Assembly (NCBI GenBank): GCA_030549335.1
Contig: CM060183.1
Span: 35,524,768 to 35,588,767 of the forward strand
DNA length: 64,000 bases
DNA from: Pontederia crassipes
Lineage: Eukaryota; Streptophyta; Magnoliopsida; Commelinales; Pontederiaceae
Direction of reading: 5' to 3'
Part shown: one piece after another, positions 29,196 through 41,776 of the stretch
Numbering within the stretch: position 1 is the stretch's first letter
How the letters are laid out: each line of letters opens with the position of its first letter
Position numbers and translations under genes: made by a program
Notes under the pieces: model-generated
Told to the model about the DNA's origin: nothing
Database searches by the model: none
Seen by the model: only the letters and a program-made list of their open reading frames with translations

Positions 29196-32100
29196 TTTTC
29201 TAAGGGGCCAAATCAGGGTCATATATGGAAGGAAGTCGATGTGACAATTAATTTCTAACTATATATTTTCTTTCACACGAGTACCGATAACTATCATCTT
29301 CTTGCATAATATTTATACATCGTGGTAGGAGAATCAACTGATATTGAGAATCACATCATAATCTTTCATAAAAATTTGTATCAAATATTAAGAAAGGAAG
29401 TTATCTTCAATCGTCATTGGTACCTCTAAAACATACTTCACGTTGTAATATAGTAAATAGAGATAAAGAGTGTCGAACCCACGAGAAATATTATTAATTC
29501 AATACCTAAATTTATGCATTAATAAGAAAGGAAAACTATAGATTTTGAAAATGGATTTTCTAATTATAAAATAAAATATTGAAAATAAAATGAAATAAGA
29601 TAACATAAGATTGTATTGAAGTTAGGCCTTAGGATGATAACAAATTAAGGATAAATATGTCAATCAGAAAAGATAATTCAAAGTTCTTAAGATGGATTAG
29701 AATTTTTCTAAATTATTAATTTGACAAGATAAAAATCATAGAGTCCATAAACTCATAATTTTTTTATGTAATCAAGCAAATTAAACTATCTTAAATTTAA
29801 TAAAAAATGAAGTCTCACAAATTAATATTCAATCAGATAAGATTAAAATTAAAATGCATTAAAATGAAAACACTAAACTACTAATCACTTCACAAACTAG
29901 TATAGATTAATAGATCACACAAATATGATTCTCCACACGCTAGTTATCATATGTCAATTTTTAATTTCATAATAAATCACTTAATTTAATTAATGAAAGT
30001 TGAAATCAAATAGTACGCGACTAGTAATTATTTAACTAAAAAAATCAAATAATTAATCAAAATCATTAAACATAATTAAAAATTGATCAAAATAAATTCA
30101 ATAATAGAATAAAAGTTCACAATATTTTCCTTCAAATAAAAGTCTCATAAAATAAAATAAGTAAAAGCATGGACTTCATCCTAGAAATGTTGGAAAGAAT
30201 ATAAAACAACAATAAAAGGCCGAAGCTTTAAATTTTGGTAAATGGCTGGCAGTCTCTCGAATTTGATCAGAGTCGCGATCAACTTCAACACTCGCACCTT
30301 CTATCTCCTCCTATAGGTGTGAAAGAAACATGGAGTTCAAAGGCACGAATTGAGATGATGATCTCTTCATGCATTTATAGGTGTGAACTTATCTTCAAAT
30401 TGATCATGATTGATAACACTTAGTTTAAATTTTTTCGGATAAAATTTATTTCTCTAGTAAAAACTTCAGCACCTTTCTCTCACGTCAACAAACTTGATTG
30501 GGATAAAAATTAATACATATAAGCTTTAGGTGTCAACCAATAGGATGCCATCACATGTGTAATCAAAGTAAATCATGAAATTTATCTAATGGAACATGGC
30601 ACCTTATGTGGAGTTGAAGTATCAAAAGACCAGTAAAGAGATTAATCATCAAGGTGAGGAGGCTTGATCGTCGTCGGCTAATCCTCTCGAGAGAGGAGGG
30701 GGTAGCACCCTCGTGCACAGCAGAGGGAGAGGGCCACCTCCCCCACTCTTCTTCAACGAGCCCTCACCTTCCTCTCTTGCGCATGCGTGCAGATCGCACA
30801 GTGGGAGAGGGGCAAGTCCTCCCTCCCCCCTTTTCTTTCTGACACCAGAGAGGAGAGAGGGAAGGCCTACGCTTGCACTGGCGAGCGCAAAGAGGCCCCC
30901 CTCCCCCTTTGCGACCTTGCACGGAGGTGGCCGCCTCCCTTCCTTGTGCTCATCGGCAGAGGGAAGGGGTCGCTCCCTCCAGTGAGCATGATGTCGAAGG
31001 GGTTTCATCAATTTTTTATTTTTAATAATGCCACATCAGACTTTTATGCTTATGTGGAAGAGAGAAAAATCGTTATGTGGCACCACGTCAATAGAGTCAC
31101 CGAAAATCGTCTATCAAAGGTCAAAAGATTAATTGATGAAATAAGTTAAAAGATGAAGGTCAATTTTATTATAAAATAAATTTGAAAGTAGCTTCGATAA
31201 AACGTGAAAGTTGAAAAATATTTAATAAAATTTTAAAAAGCTTCTTTTGGATGACTAGCTGACGCTCAAAGGTGTAAAAAAGTTTATCTTTTGTACGCCC
31301 ATGCCTACACACAGTGTTGAATGAATCAATAGAATAACGAGAAGATGTGAAAAATGAAATATATATATATTCATAAATATATAAAAAGAAAAATAATCAT
31401 TAATTCACAAAGTACTGAGCATTAGCCGGGTATCTTAATAAATTATTAATAATCTACATGTGGATTTAATTTGGATTCTCGCAATCCTCAATCTCACATT
31501 TCAAACATATGTTACATCGCAATATAATATCCATATTTGATCATTATTATATTATTAAATAAATCTATATTATATTACTATTTAATTTTATTAATGTTGA
31601 ATTAATTAAGGCGACCATGCCCTGCATCTTCGACTCTTGAATTCTCAAAATTCGCTCTGTGGGCTCTCATTTTATTAGATACCTAAGAACCTTATTTACC
31701 AAGAAACAAAATTATTTATTGGAAGTTTGATGACGAAAACAAAAATCTCTAAATCTCATATTAATCCCATTAAAGACAGGGCACAATTTTGAAGGAGGCC
31801 AAGATATCTATCTCTATATATATTTAATTTAAATATTTCCTTGTTTGTATTCTTATATAATTACGTATTATACTAAAAATAATAGGAAAGGACAAGGCCA
31901 GATAGCTCAGCAGTACCTCTGTAAATGAAAATATTTAAATTATTTTTGTGAGTTTATTTTTTTTTTCAACCTAACATTTTAACTTATCTTCCCGAAAATG
32001 TTGAATTTTATATCATCTTAATATAAATAATTTATATGTTAGATTATACATTCGATAGTTATTATTTTATCTCGTAACTATAAATATTTATTCTTTATAA

Positions 32101-32340
32101 ATATTTTAATATAATTAGCAATAATATAAAATAATATTGTTAAACGTAATATTCATTTGGATAATATATTTATAATTGAGTTATGATTTTTAACACTATT
32201 CCATATTTGAAATGTCTAAGAACATTTTTAATTATATATATAGTGTATGCTAAAATTTTAAAATAAATTAATGACAACTTCATATTTTATATTAATAATC
32301 ATTTTAAAAAGTGAACAAATATTTTAAAAAGCTCCGCCAC
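29196..32340. other. AT-rich gene-free stretch with a GC-rich insert
   Basis: No gene is supported. The stretch is AT-rich except for about 30645-31005, a GC-rich block of CCTCCC/GAGAGG words open in several frames on both strands, which reflects composition rather than a gene. The following 31005-31110 holds AT-rich sequence with GCCACATCAG and GTGGCACCACGTC words seen in many plant repeats. The rest shows nothing I can name. Confidence 0.5.
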
Positions 32341-32479
32341 TGCATAATTGGCTCGATAATTATAAATACAACAAATACATCATATGACATTATAAAGACA
32401 TCCAAGATCCACGCCATAATATATAACAGTCTCACATTAAATATTAAATATCTATTCTTTATAATAAAATAAGTTGATG

Positions 32480-32527
<48 letters not shown>

Positions 32528-32528
<1 letters not shown>

Positions 32529-32690
32529 AGTAAATGGCCGTGAAGCGCCTTCCCGTGCAACGCTGTGAAGCGCCTGGATCGCGACCGTCCATGACTTATC
32601 GCACGGCTGATGCAAAACGACCGAATCCTCACCGTCCGATTGAAATGAACGGCGTAGATCACTCGATGGAATAAAGAAAAGATTGAAAGG
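32528..32690 (+). repeat. Left terminal inverted repeat of MULE 1
   Basis: Pairs with 38553-38699 in inverted orientation; shared blocks include ATGCAAAACGACCGAATCC and GTAGATCACTCGATGGAA. Confidence 0.9.
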
Positions 32691-33470
32691 AAGGGTTGCT
32701 TCGACGATCGCGATTTCTGTCATCGACGCCCTCTGTTCGTGTGATGCCCTAGGCGGCGATTTCGGCTCGTCTCCCTCTCGCCAGTCGCGACTCCACGGAC
32801 GCGAGATGCACTCTGTTCGTGTGTTGCCCTAGGCGACGATTGTCGCTCGCCTCCCTCTAGCTGACGACCCCTGCTGCCGAAGTCGCTCGTGTCGCTGTCG
32901 CCGGGCGCGACTCCGGAATCCATCAGGTGAAACTATGCCCTAAGGTTTGGATTTGTCCTTTTCTATATTTTTCGGTGTCTGAAGCATCCTTTGCTCGATG
33001 CCCTAGCTCACGACCCCTGCTGGCGGAGCTGCTCGTCTCCCTCTATCCGGCCGCGACTTCGGCCATCTCTCAGAGGTGAGGCGATGCAATGCCCTAATCT
33101 TTGGATCTAATCTCTTTTTCTTTCTTTCGGTCTCTGATGCATCCTTCGCCCGATGCCCTAGCTCACGACCCCGCTACCGGAGCTGCTCGTCTCCCTCTCG
33201 CCGGCCGCGACACCGGACATCCCTCAGAGGTGAGGTGATGCCCGATTCTATTTTTTTAAGTTGACGTAGTTGCCTGATTACAGTTTAAGAATTATAGGTT
33301 GCCTCAAAATGAATTACAGTTGAAGAATTATTGTTTTCATATGCATTAATATGCTGGCGAATCTATTTGACTTAGCAAAGCCTCTACCGAGATCTTTTTA
33401 TAACTATTGTTGGCATGTTGCCATTGTACTGTTTAGTTGAAGTTTAAACTTACATGCAAATTCTTAGGAC

Positions 33471-33778
33471 ATGGATTTCCCTAAATGTTATTGCCAATAA
33501 GATGCTGCGTTAAAAACTTCTTGGACTGAACGAAATCATGGCAGAAGATTTTATGGATGTCGTCATTATGGGGTGAGCTTTTATACATATGTTAGACATT
33601 TAAATCCATTCTACATATTACTTTTATTAATAGTCTAATTTGATTGCATTCTTTCTTTTAGCAATTTGGGGCATGTGATTACTTCAAATGGCTGGACTCA
33701 GAATTCGGCCAACGACCGAAGGAAGTGATAAATGATTTATTAGGATTGACATATCTGAAATCGAAGCTAGAAATTTAG
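33471..33778 (+). pseudogene. GRF-type zinc-finger protein gene inside MULE 1 (two exons, one in-frame stop)
   Basis: Exon 1 (33471-33572) starts ATG GAT TTC CCT and reads MDFPKCYCQ, stop (TAA 33498-33500), then LKTSWTERNHGRRFYGCRHY. A GT at 33573 and AG at 33660-33661 bound an 89-bp intron. Exon 2 (33662-33778) continues in phase with QFGACDYFKWLDSEFG and ends KSKLEI, stop. The spacing CxC ... TSW ... GRRFYGC ... CDYFKW is that of the GRF zinc finger, known in other proteins to bind single-stranded nucleic acid. The intron falls between the third and fourth zinc ligands. The stop after CYCQ disables the frame. It lies about 0.94 kb from the element's left end and faces the transposase. Unlike the copies at 45.4 and 52.2 kb it has no membrane tail. 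Confidence 0.8.
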
Positions 33779-35461
33779 TTGGAGTTAATGCAATGAATGG
33801 AGGACTTAACAATATGTGAAAATTTATTCTTGTACTTCTTCTTATTGTGATTGTGCTTATTGTATTTAGTTGAAGTAGTTGTATCGTGTGCCTGAATGTG
33901 TGTGCCTATGTAATGAAGTTGTATCATGTGTTTGTAATTTGGAGAAACAAAGTCTTGTACTTTGGAAAAACAAAATCTTGAACTCTTTCTCCCTGCATGG
34001 ATGTGTGTGTGCCTATCTTGAAACAAAATATTGTCTCGAGTAGAAATAGTGTCTCTGATACATCTTGGCTCGTCAAGTTTGGATATAAGAAGTGATGCAT
34101 CAACGTATATAGTCTGTCTCTGATCTATTTGATGCTCTGTTACAACAAGCTGCGATGTATTTGTTACAGTCATGAAAGTGAAACATCCTGTCTAGTTACA
34201 TTGTCCATATAATACTCATCTTGAATCCTGTTTGAAACTAAACAACCAAGTTACATATCCGTCTTAAGTTCTACATTGCAGGATTACCCCTGAAATCCTG
34301 TTCTTGTCTTGTAAGTTTTTCTCCTCTAAAATGATATGCATTTCCTCAAGCAGACACAATCCAACATTCATAGTACAAATTGACCTACTCACCGGTGGCA
34401 AGCACTGCGTCAATCAACCACCAGCTGACCTCATTCATTTAATCACTCACTCATGCTAGTATATCCTATTTTTTGGATAGTTGCAATAAACAGTGGCATG
34501 CTCCTTCATGTCCAAGGAGAGGAATCCACATTCATAGTGCATCTTGAAAGAGAATTCACACAGTTATTAACATTTTACATTGGCACACAATCTAAGAATA
34601 AACGTTTACAAGCAATGTAAAGAAATCTCGTGCCAACTAAGTTATCTATCTAAGAGAGAGATTTTCAGATCCAGCAAAAAATCGCAAACAAATCAAATGT
34701 GCAACACATAAAGAAGTACCAATCTATTCAAAATCTGATAGTGAAGCATCAGTGAGCTACATCTAATTGTTTTAGTGAAGTCAAGCAAGTGAACATTTTG
34801 AATTACAAAGTGATCCAGGCACACGATACATAACATAACAATAAAAATCTTTCCTCAAAAAAATCTTGAATTGAGGGCAGCAACGCCACAATACATAACA
34901 AAGTGATCTAGACTCCAGAGTACTCTTGAATCTTTCCTCCTCTTGAAGACAATACATAACAATAAAATGAAGCCAAACTAAAACATAGCCTCCTCCTCTT
35001 CCTTGAGCACCTGCAAGTAAAGCAAGGAAACATCAAGGAAACATGAAAGTTCTTTGGTTAGTTTCAAAGTCTGAAAATCAAGGAAACATGCATCTGCAAG
35101 TAGCTACTTTTAATGAAGTCCCAATAGCTAGTTTCAAAGTCTGAAAATCAAGGAAACATGAAAGTTCTTTGGTTAGCATATGTAAAGCAAGTATAGTTCA
35201 TGAGAATTGCTCTTAGATACGATTTTGAACTTAATAAACAAAAAACATGAACCTCCAAAGGCAAAGTATAAATATATTTGTGCGAGATATGAGTAATGAC
35301 ATCAAAGAATAAAGAAGAGACTCAAAACAACTTTTAATTGTTTACCATGTAGTAACCATCCTTCAATCTATCTCTTTTGCAAAGTCAGTTTCTTTTGCCT
35401 CTTGCCCCTATAGTTTGTAAAAAAACAACTTTAGATTGTAAAAAACATTACTATGTCAAAA
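33779..35461. other. Middle of MULE 1 between the two facing genes
   Basis: About 1.7 kb without a gene. It contains a direct repeat in which TTTCAAAGTCTGAAAATCAA and GAAAGTTCTTTGGTTAG recur at about 35045-35100 and 35130-35177. It should contain the 3' regions of both convergent genes. Confidence 0.5.
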
Positions 35462-37759
35462 TTAATATAAACAATGTATCAAGTTGAGTACCTTGAAGAC
35501 CGAGCAATTTCTCCGGTCATGACCATTTTTCCCACATACAACACACCTTTTTTTAACCTCTTTTTGTGACATACTAACCTCGATACCCGATTTAATTCTT
35601 TCAACATTTTTTGGTCTACCTTTTACTTTAACATGAGTTGGGTCATGTATGTCAAATTGAGATGATTGTATCGTGTTAGAGTCTACATTAACAGAAATCA
35701 AAGTAGCTTGAGTAGCCTGAGATGCATTAATTTTTTCCTCATCAATAACTTTTAAGGCTTCCAACTTATCGATGATCTCGTCTACTTGTAATGCACCAAC
35801 TCTTAAGTGTTCCGACGAAAGCAAACCGAGCTCCCCGACCCTACGTAGATTACTATGCCAAGTCCATTTTTGCATTGGAGTGAAAATATCTTTTCCAGTG
35901 GTCAATTCAGATGCACAAGGAATCCTTCGTGCCTTAGCATATCTTGCGTCTATCGTCCAACACTGGAGTATATATTTATCGGGTAATTTTGTCACTCTTT
36001 TCTTATAAAGGACATGTAAAATATGAGAACAAAATATTCCATCTTGTTCAAATTTTTTACAAGAACAACACACTGAAATGACGTACTTCTGTCTAAATTT
36101 CACGACGCTCTTCCCTAAATCTTAGGTGTCTAAAGGAAAAATCGAATAGACAACTTTATCATTATCCTTCATAATCTTCTGTGCTGTTAACAAAGAAGAT
36201 TCATTATATTCCGCTTGAAATTTAGAGAAGACATTTTGTGTGTATACTTTTCCTGCATGTGCCTCTAACGAATACCTGCTAATTAAAGCAACTTTAGTGT
36301 TCAGAGTGCTGAAATCTTTACGTTCTTCCATATCACGATGATGCTGAATAGCTCTATCATAATATTATACAAAATCATATAATGAAGTATGTGCATTAAC
36401 AAATCCATCGAAAAATGCGTTAATACTCTCTGCTCTTTGGGTGGTACGCATGCCTGCAGTGAAAACATTAGCGAAATATAATGTTATCCATTGTTGTCGT
36501 TTGTTGTACATATTCTCTATCCAATGTCCATCGGGAATAGCAAACTTCTGTTTCAACATTTTCCACCTCTCCTCAAATTCATCAATACATGATGATCCCA
36601 TTATCCATGCATTAAAGTCATGCTTGAAGGTCTCATGTGCATATAAATCTTGCATATTACACATTGCATTTCTTAGAACATGCCAAAAACAATATATATG
36701 TTGGGTGTGTGGAAATACCTCGCGAATGGCATTACCCATGGCAATGTCTTGATCAGTAATTATACAATTGGGATATTTGTCATTCATGCATTCCAACCAT
36801 TTCTTAAACAACCATATAAATGTGTCTTCAGTCTCATCGGTTAACAAAGCACAACCAAATAGACACGATCGCCTATGATGATTGATTCCAGTAAATGGCG
36901 CAAATGGAATGAGAAATTTGTTTGTCCTGTATGTGGTGTCAAATACAACTACATCTCCAAAGGTCATGTAACTCTCTCTTGCTCTACCATCCGCCAAAAA
37001 AAAAATATTACTACACCATCAGAGTCCAATTCCCATCTATGGAAAAAACCTGGATCACCATTTATTTTCGTTTGAAAATAAGAAAGTACACTAATGCATT
37101 CTTTGTCAATAGTGCTTTTTTCTTTTTCCTCTTAATTGATCAATACATTGTTGTGTTGGAATCGATGATTCCCCTGAGTAATTAAGAGCTCTAGCAATTA
37201 TTGATGGACCAACTTCATTAGTATGCAAAGTATACATAACTTGTACAGATGCATCCGATATTTCTTTGTGTGAACATAATTTTGTTACCTTCGAAGGAGT
37301 AGCCAAAAGATGTGTGTGCTCTTCAATAAACTGCCTTAACTCCCACTTTCCATCTTTCCTTTCACCAACATAGAAATGAGCAAGGCAATCATCTATGGCC
37401 TCTCTTCTTTGCTTATTTGTCGTTCCCCTATTATGTTTCAAATCTTTGTGTCATTCTTTAGAACAAACAAAGTTTCTACTAACGATTTTTCCTGACACTT
37501 TCGATCTATGAGAATAAGATTTTCGCACGGAAAAACCCGTCAATCTAGCATACATATTGTAGTACTTAAATGCATCTTCGTCATTATCAAAAGTCATACC
37601 AACAAATGGTTTTCTAAATTCATTGGATTTCACATGACCATTATCTTCACCTTCCACAATTTCATTAGTAGCATTCTCATTATTATTTTCACAACTGTTA
37701 TAAATATAATCGATTAATGAAGTGTATATTAAAAAAAGTGTTCGAATAATTTCTTTCAA
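35462..37759 (-). pseudogene. FAR1/MULE transposase of element 1, broken
   Basis: Read right to left, the pieces are: a FAR1 DNA-binding domain (37660-37451, PFVGMTFDNDEDAFKYYN), continuing at 37441-37106 (RKDGKWELRQF) after a TGA at an expected Cys; a MULE transposase domain (36997-36365); 36331-36122; and 36103-35462. Catalytic acidic residues appear as VVVFDTTYRTN, IITDQDIAMGNAI and QRAESINAFFDGF. A SWIM zinc finger reads CSCKKFEQDGIFCSHILHVL and a C-terminal knuckle CVVCGKNGHDRRNC. At least three in-frame stops and a frameshift between 37106 and 36997 make it a pseudogene. FAR1-type transposases are the recognised relatives of plant FHY3/FAR1 regulators. Confidence 0.9.
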
Positions 37760-38552
37760 AATTACATATACCTATCATGTTCGGACACACAAATATTGTC
37801 CATCAACATCTGACTTCAAAAATGAGCACGACACCTTCAAAAAGTACAAAGTAGTCGACAAATTCTGTAATAGAGCAACAATCACGAACAACATATTGGA
37901 ATTAAAAGAAAAAAAGATAAACAATAGGCAGAACAGAAGAGGATCAACAGGAGTAGAGTGAGAGACAGAAGGGGGCGGTGTCTCACCTGAGGGATGACCG
38001 AAGTCGCGGCCGGTGAGAGGGAGATGTCGATTTAATTCGGCTTCGGCAGCAGGGGTTGTCAGCTAGGCATTGGCGAAGGATGCATCAGAAATTGAAAGAA
38101 ATAGAAAAAGAGAGATCAAAAGCTTAGGGCCTCTCACCTCTGAGGATGTCCGAAGTCGCGGCCGGTGTCACGGAGACGAGCGGCTCCGGCAACAGCGTTC
38201 ATCACCTAGGGCATCAGGCGTAAAGAGGGGATTGATGGCGGGAGAACATCCGAGGAAGTAGATTGAGAGGCGGAGAGATGCCAACGTCTCACCTATGAGG
38301 GATGTCCGGAGTCGCGTGTGGCGTGAGGGAGATGAGCGGCTCCGGCAGCAGCGTTCGTCACCTAGGGCATCGCCCGAAGAGGGGATTGACGCCTCTGAGC
38401 AAGTAGAGTGAGAGGCGGAGAGATGCCGACGTCTCACCTCTGGCGTATGGTCGGAGTCGCGGTCGATGTGAGATGCTCCGCGGTCGGCGTGAGGGGCTCC
38501 ACAGTCACCTAGGGCAGTCGCACGCAGAAGCTTGAAGATGGAGGCGGGTGGC

Positions 38553-38696
38553 AATCTTTTCTTTTTTCCATCGAGTGATCTACGCCATTCGTTTCAATCG
38601 GACGGTGGGGATTCGGTCGTTTTGCATCAGCCATGCGATAAGCCATGGACGGTCGCGATCCATGCGCTGCACGGGAAGGCACTTCACGGCCATTTA

Positions 38697-38699
<3 letters not shown>
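38553..38699 (-). repeat. Right terminal inverted repeat of MULE 1
   Basis: Reverse complement of the left arm at 32528-32690. The terminus ...CCATTTACTC abuts a CT/TA/GA microsatellite. Confidence 0.9.
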
Positions 38700-38757
<58 letters not shown>

Positions 38758-38758
38758 T
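38699..38758. repeat. (CT)n(TA)n(GA)n microsatellite at the right edge of MULE 1
   Basis: CT, TA and GA dinucleotide runs follow each other, making the whole nearly self-complementary. It abuts the MULE terminus. Confidence 0.95.
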
Positions 38759-39269
38759 TCTGAAACCTCATGACTGCAATTAGAATTTCAACAGCCTCTG
38801 TGCGATATTCTGATAATATTTTCTTAATTGTTATTATGAATTCCTTCGATTCAAATGGTAGATCAGATAATTAAAACTAGGCAAGCAAGCAGTTTAGTAC
38901 TACTACGGACGACTGATCATGCACTCTGTTGGTCGTATATAAATTATGAAAAATGAGGCTGCAAATTAATCAAAGGAGTAGATCAAGGCATTTGATACCT
39001 GTTGAGAACATGTCTCACCGGAGAAGAAGACGGAAGAAAGGGAAGAGGACGCGATGAGTTGCAGAGGAAAGGAAAAAAAAGATGCATTCTAATCAAAAGG
39101 AAGGAAAGTGATTACAAGACAGACACCGCACCAACTCACACTCTTTAGACTACTTATTTATACTAGTTGTATTATTCTTCTCACTTCTCAGACAACATTT
39201 CACCACCTCAGGTTGAGACGAGCTGAGTTCAAAGACGACGACGACGATGACAGATTCCAACAACACCAC

Positions 39270-39896
39270 CTAAATCATCATCGTCTCGCCGGGCCTGGCG
39301 ATGCCGCCGAAAAGCTTGACGCCCGCCAATGCCACAATTCCCCTGTAGCACGCAACCAATCCAGGACTGCTGGAGCACAAGCCAGCCAGACTTTGCGCCG
39401 TCCGCACTCCGCCGAAGTAAAGACGCGGACTGATCCGGAACAAGGCGCGAGGGATGAGCAGGCCGCCGGCGCCGGGAGCCTTCATCATCGTGATGCCGAG
39501 TCCTTTCGCACAGGCACAGCAGACGCCGTACGCGAGACCGCAGGATTTGGAAACGAGGCCGAGGGGTTGAATAGCAGCTGCGACCGCGTAAGACAGGACA
39601 AACGTACCGATTAGCGGAGCAAGCTTCTCCGGCGTAAGATTGATAAGAACCGGAGCAAGCTTCTCCGGCGTAAGATTGATAAGCAGAGCAAGCTTCTCCG
39701 GCGTAAGATTGATGAGAAGCGGAGCAAGCTTCTCCGGCGTAAGATTGATAAGAAGCGGAGCAAGCTTCTCCATCGTAAGATTAATAAGCGGAGCAAGCTT
39801 CTCCCGCGTAAGATTGATAAGCGGAGCAAGGTTCTCCATGGTAAGATTGATAAGGTTCTCTGTCGTAGACTCGCGAGAGCTCTTCTTCTCCCTCAC
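39270..39896 (-). CDS. Unrecognised small protein, copy A, with in-frame minisatellite
   Basis: I do not recognise this family. The open frame runs from 39896 to TAG at 39270, but 39896 is GTG; the first in-frame ATG is 39839-39837, giving 189 residues. Residues coded by about 39850-39612 are seven repeats of an 11-12 residue unit of the type LINLTPEKLAP. The following ~110 residues match copy B closely: a hydrophobic stretch (GTFVLSYAVAAAIQPLGLVS), a Cys cluster (CGLAYGVCCACAKGLG), KAPGAGGLLIPRALF and a hydrophobic C-terminus. Membrane association is possible. The gene sits in block A, with a TA-rich tract (39905-39930) just upstream that could supply a TATA box. Conservation of the core between copies with in-frame repeat change supports real coding. 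Start and any upstream exon are uncertain. Confidence 0.65.
   Translation of the reverse strand: MREKKSSRESTTENLINLTMENLAPLINLTREKLAPLINLTMEKLAPLLINLTPEKLAPLLINLTPEKLALLINLTPEKLAPVLINLTPEKLAPLIGTFVLSYAVAAAIQPLGLVSKSCGLAYGVCCACAKGLGITMMKAPGAGGLLIPRALFRISPRLYFGGVRTAQSLAGLCSSSPGLVACYRGIVALAGVKLFGGIARPGETMMI
39612..39850 (-). repeat. Coding minisatellite, 33/36-bp unit, about seven copies
   Basis: The plus-strand word GGAGCAAGCTTCTCCGGCGT followed by AAGATTGATAAG recurs about seven times. Units are 33 or 36 bp, always a multiple of three. Copy B has a single related unit near 54826-54855. Confidence 0.92.
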
Positions 39897-40399
39897 CGTC
39901 TCCGTTATATATATATATTATATATATGTATATATGCGTTTGGATGCTCTCCAGGGTGGGTCAGGGGTCAGTTGTCGGAAGAAAAGTGACTTTTTATGCA
40001 TTAACGTGAACATTAATGAGAAGCGAAAATCAAATATCTTTCTCTATAATAATATATAGCACCACTCCGTTGTTAAATTTGCAAACTCATCTCAACTATT
40101 TTCTTTTCAATTATTTCGAAGGTTCAAATAATATATACATATCATATAAAAATAATAGCTAGAATAAGATATCTAAAAAGATGATGTACAACAATTAGGT
40201 TTTTTTTTTTTTTAGTATTCCTTCGCGACGACGAATCGAATCTTCAAAGTTAACAGAACGGAATGTGTTCCCTTCACTTCCCAAATGCTCTCCCCTCCCT
40301 TTCGTCTCCCACTGCGTAAATGCTTGCTAGTCCATTTCAATCATTGCTTTCTTCTTAACGAAGCAACCGTCCAATTTCGTGCGGGCCATGCCACTTGAC

Positions 40400-41776
40400 A
40401 TGAGACTCGTATGAAATTTTGTCCGACTAGTCCGGTCCGACAGACAGACTTGTTGGGCACTTCCTAACACGAATTTGATGAACTCTAGACCGATCTGGTG
40501 AATATTTTTCTTTTAAATTTTATTACATATTTAAATATTTAATCATATATTATAATATAAAAATATCATATATCTAATAATCATAATATCATACTTTTTT
40601 ATATTGTTTTATTATTAATACAAATAAACTTTGAAGAAAAAAATGGGTTGCCCGACGCGACACAACCCAGCTCGACTAGTTCGGTCGGATCGTACACGGA
40701 CTATGCCGGATTGGCGTAATGTCAATTCGACATGACATGACTCGCGATATGATCAAATACAAGTTTGACCGGCCCTAGACCCATTTGTCCATCTTTATAA
40801 TGATCTAAGTTTTCATAGAAAACACAATCATGCACAATAAACTTTTTGGCAGGTTTGGCAATAAAATAATATAAAATGTATCTATTCCTATTTTTTCCAA
40901 GAAAATCTTTTTTTAGTTGCATTTAAAATAAAATCATGATTTAGATATGTCATTGTGTCAAGTTCGAGCCGGTCAAATTAGATTCGAACAAGCTGCGGAA
41001 CTATCAAGTCAAAAAGTTCTTTTAAAAAAAAAAAGTATGAACAGTGAACTATGTATAAACTATGCAGACGATAGAGGATAAGTATATATTATTTACTATA
41101 ATATATATATATATATATATACTTGTAGGGCCCATTTGGAAATGGAACCATAGTAGAACCAAGGACCGATTGCACCTGGTTCCATCAAACGTGGTTAGAG
41201 AAATCGAAATTTCACCGCAATTGCGACTTGAAATCGGGGCCTCATGACTCTCCAATTCCAACGCTCCGATTTCACTTTTTTGGTGAAGCCGGAGTACTAT
41301 ATATTTTGTTTTTCTTTTCTTTTCTTATTTTCTCTCTCTCACCTTGTCCTTATAAAATAATTTATTTATTATATATAAAATATTTATAATAAAAGATTGA
41401 TTTAATATTATTTATTATTTATTACAAAATTTTAATATTTTGTTAATTATAATTATTTTTAAAAAATAAAATTTTTATTTAAATACTATATTTTTTAATA
41501 AAATTTTCCATAAAAATTAATTTTATTTTTATTAATAATAAAATTATACTTTGTAATTATAATAATTATTTTTAATTGAAAACTCACAAAAAATTCATCC
41601 ATTACATCAATTTTTTTTCATCACATCAAATTCTTTGATTCTCATCATTACGTCCCACTCCATCCAAATACATTTTCGAATCAATCTGTCAATTCAATTA
41701 TTCATCGAGAACTTAAGAAAAACTACGGTTCATTTTCATCTAGTCAATTAAGTATCAATGAACAGTGAACTACTAA
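40400..41776. other. Repeat-rich end of block A
   Basis: No gene. About 40420-40480 and 40650-40770 are rich in GGTCGG, GGCCGG and TCGACATGAC words, as in decayed hAT-like elements. About 41130-41700 resembles the AT-rich MITE at 61510-62091, with a GGGCCCATTTGG-type end, a TCATCCATTACATCAATT interior and a CGAGAACTT end segment. Confidence 0.5.
41097..41121. repeat. (TA)n microsatellite
   Basis: Uninterrupted TA run of about 24 bases, directly left of a GGGCCCATTTGG-ended repeat. Confidence 0.95.

Larger units (their letters stand above)
32528..38699. mobile_element. Mutator-like element 1 (FAR1-type MULE), 6.2 kb, inserted in (TA)n
   Basis: The ends are inverted repeats starting GAGTAAATGGCCGTGAAG. 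The left arm is about 32528-32690 and the right about 38553-38699, about 150 bp and highly similar apart from a ~19-bp local insertion in the left arm. Inside each arm lie GC-rich subterminal repeats with a GCCCTAGCTCACGACC...GCTGCTCGTCTCC theme (about 32725-33240 and 37970-38510). The interior holds two facing genes: a GRF zinc-finger gene on the plus strand near the left end and a FAR1/MULE transposase on the minus strand near the right end, both now broken. A TA run flanks the left side and CT/TA/GA repeats the right, so a 9-bp target duplication cannot be verified. Confidence 0.88.
32349..40920. repeat. Segmental duplication block A
   Basis: Unique-looking sequence in this block recurs in the same order in block B. 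It matches at 32349-32477 with 47328-47461, at 38752-39260 with 53908-54330, in the small gene (39270-39900 with 54346-54900), at 39960-40390 with 55590-56797, and at 40405-40650 with 59866-60085. A last match is 40805-40900 with about 61262-61350. Differences between blocks are large insertions, including different MULEs. Endpoints are approximate. Confidence 0.85.

Noticed and set aside
30649-31149. Overlapping frames on both strands near 30.8 kb
   Set aside because: Open because of GC/GA-rich repetitive composition; no homology-like motifs and no splice context.
39108-39614. 168-residue plus-strand frame opposite copy A, and 54460-54930 opposite copy B
   Set aside because: The antisense of the minus-strand gene core; the minus-strand frame has the in-frame repeats and the hydrophobic/Cys pattern, so it is the better choice.
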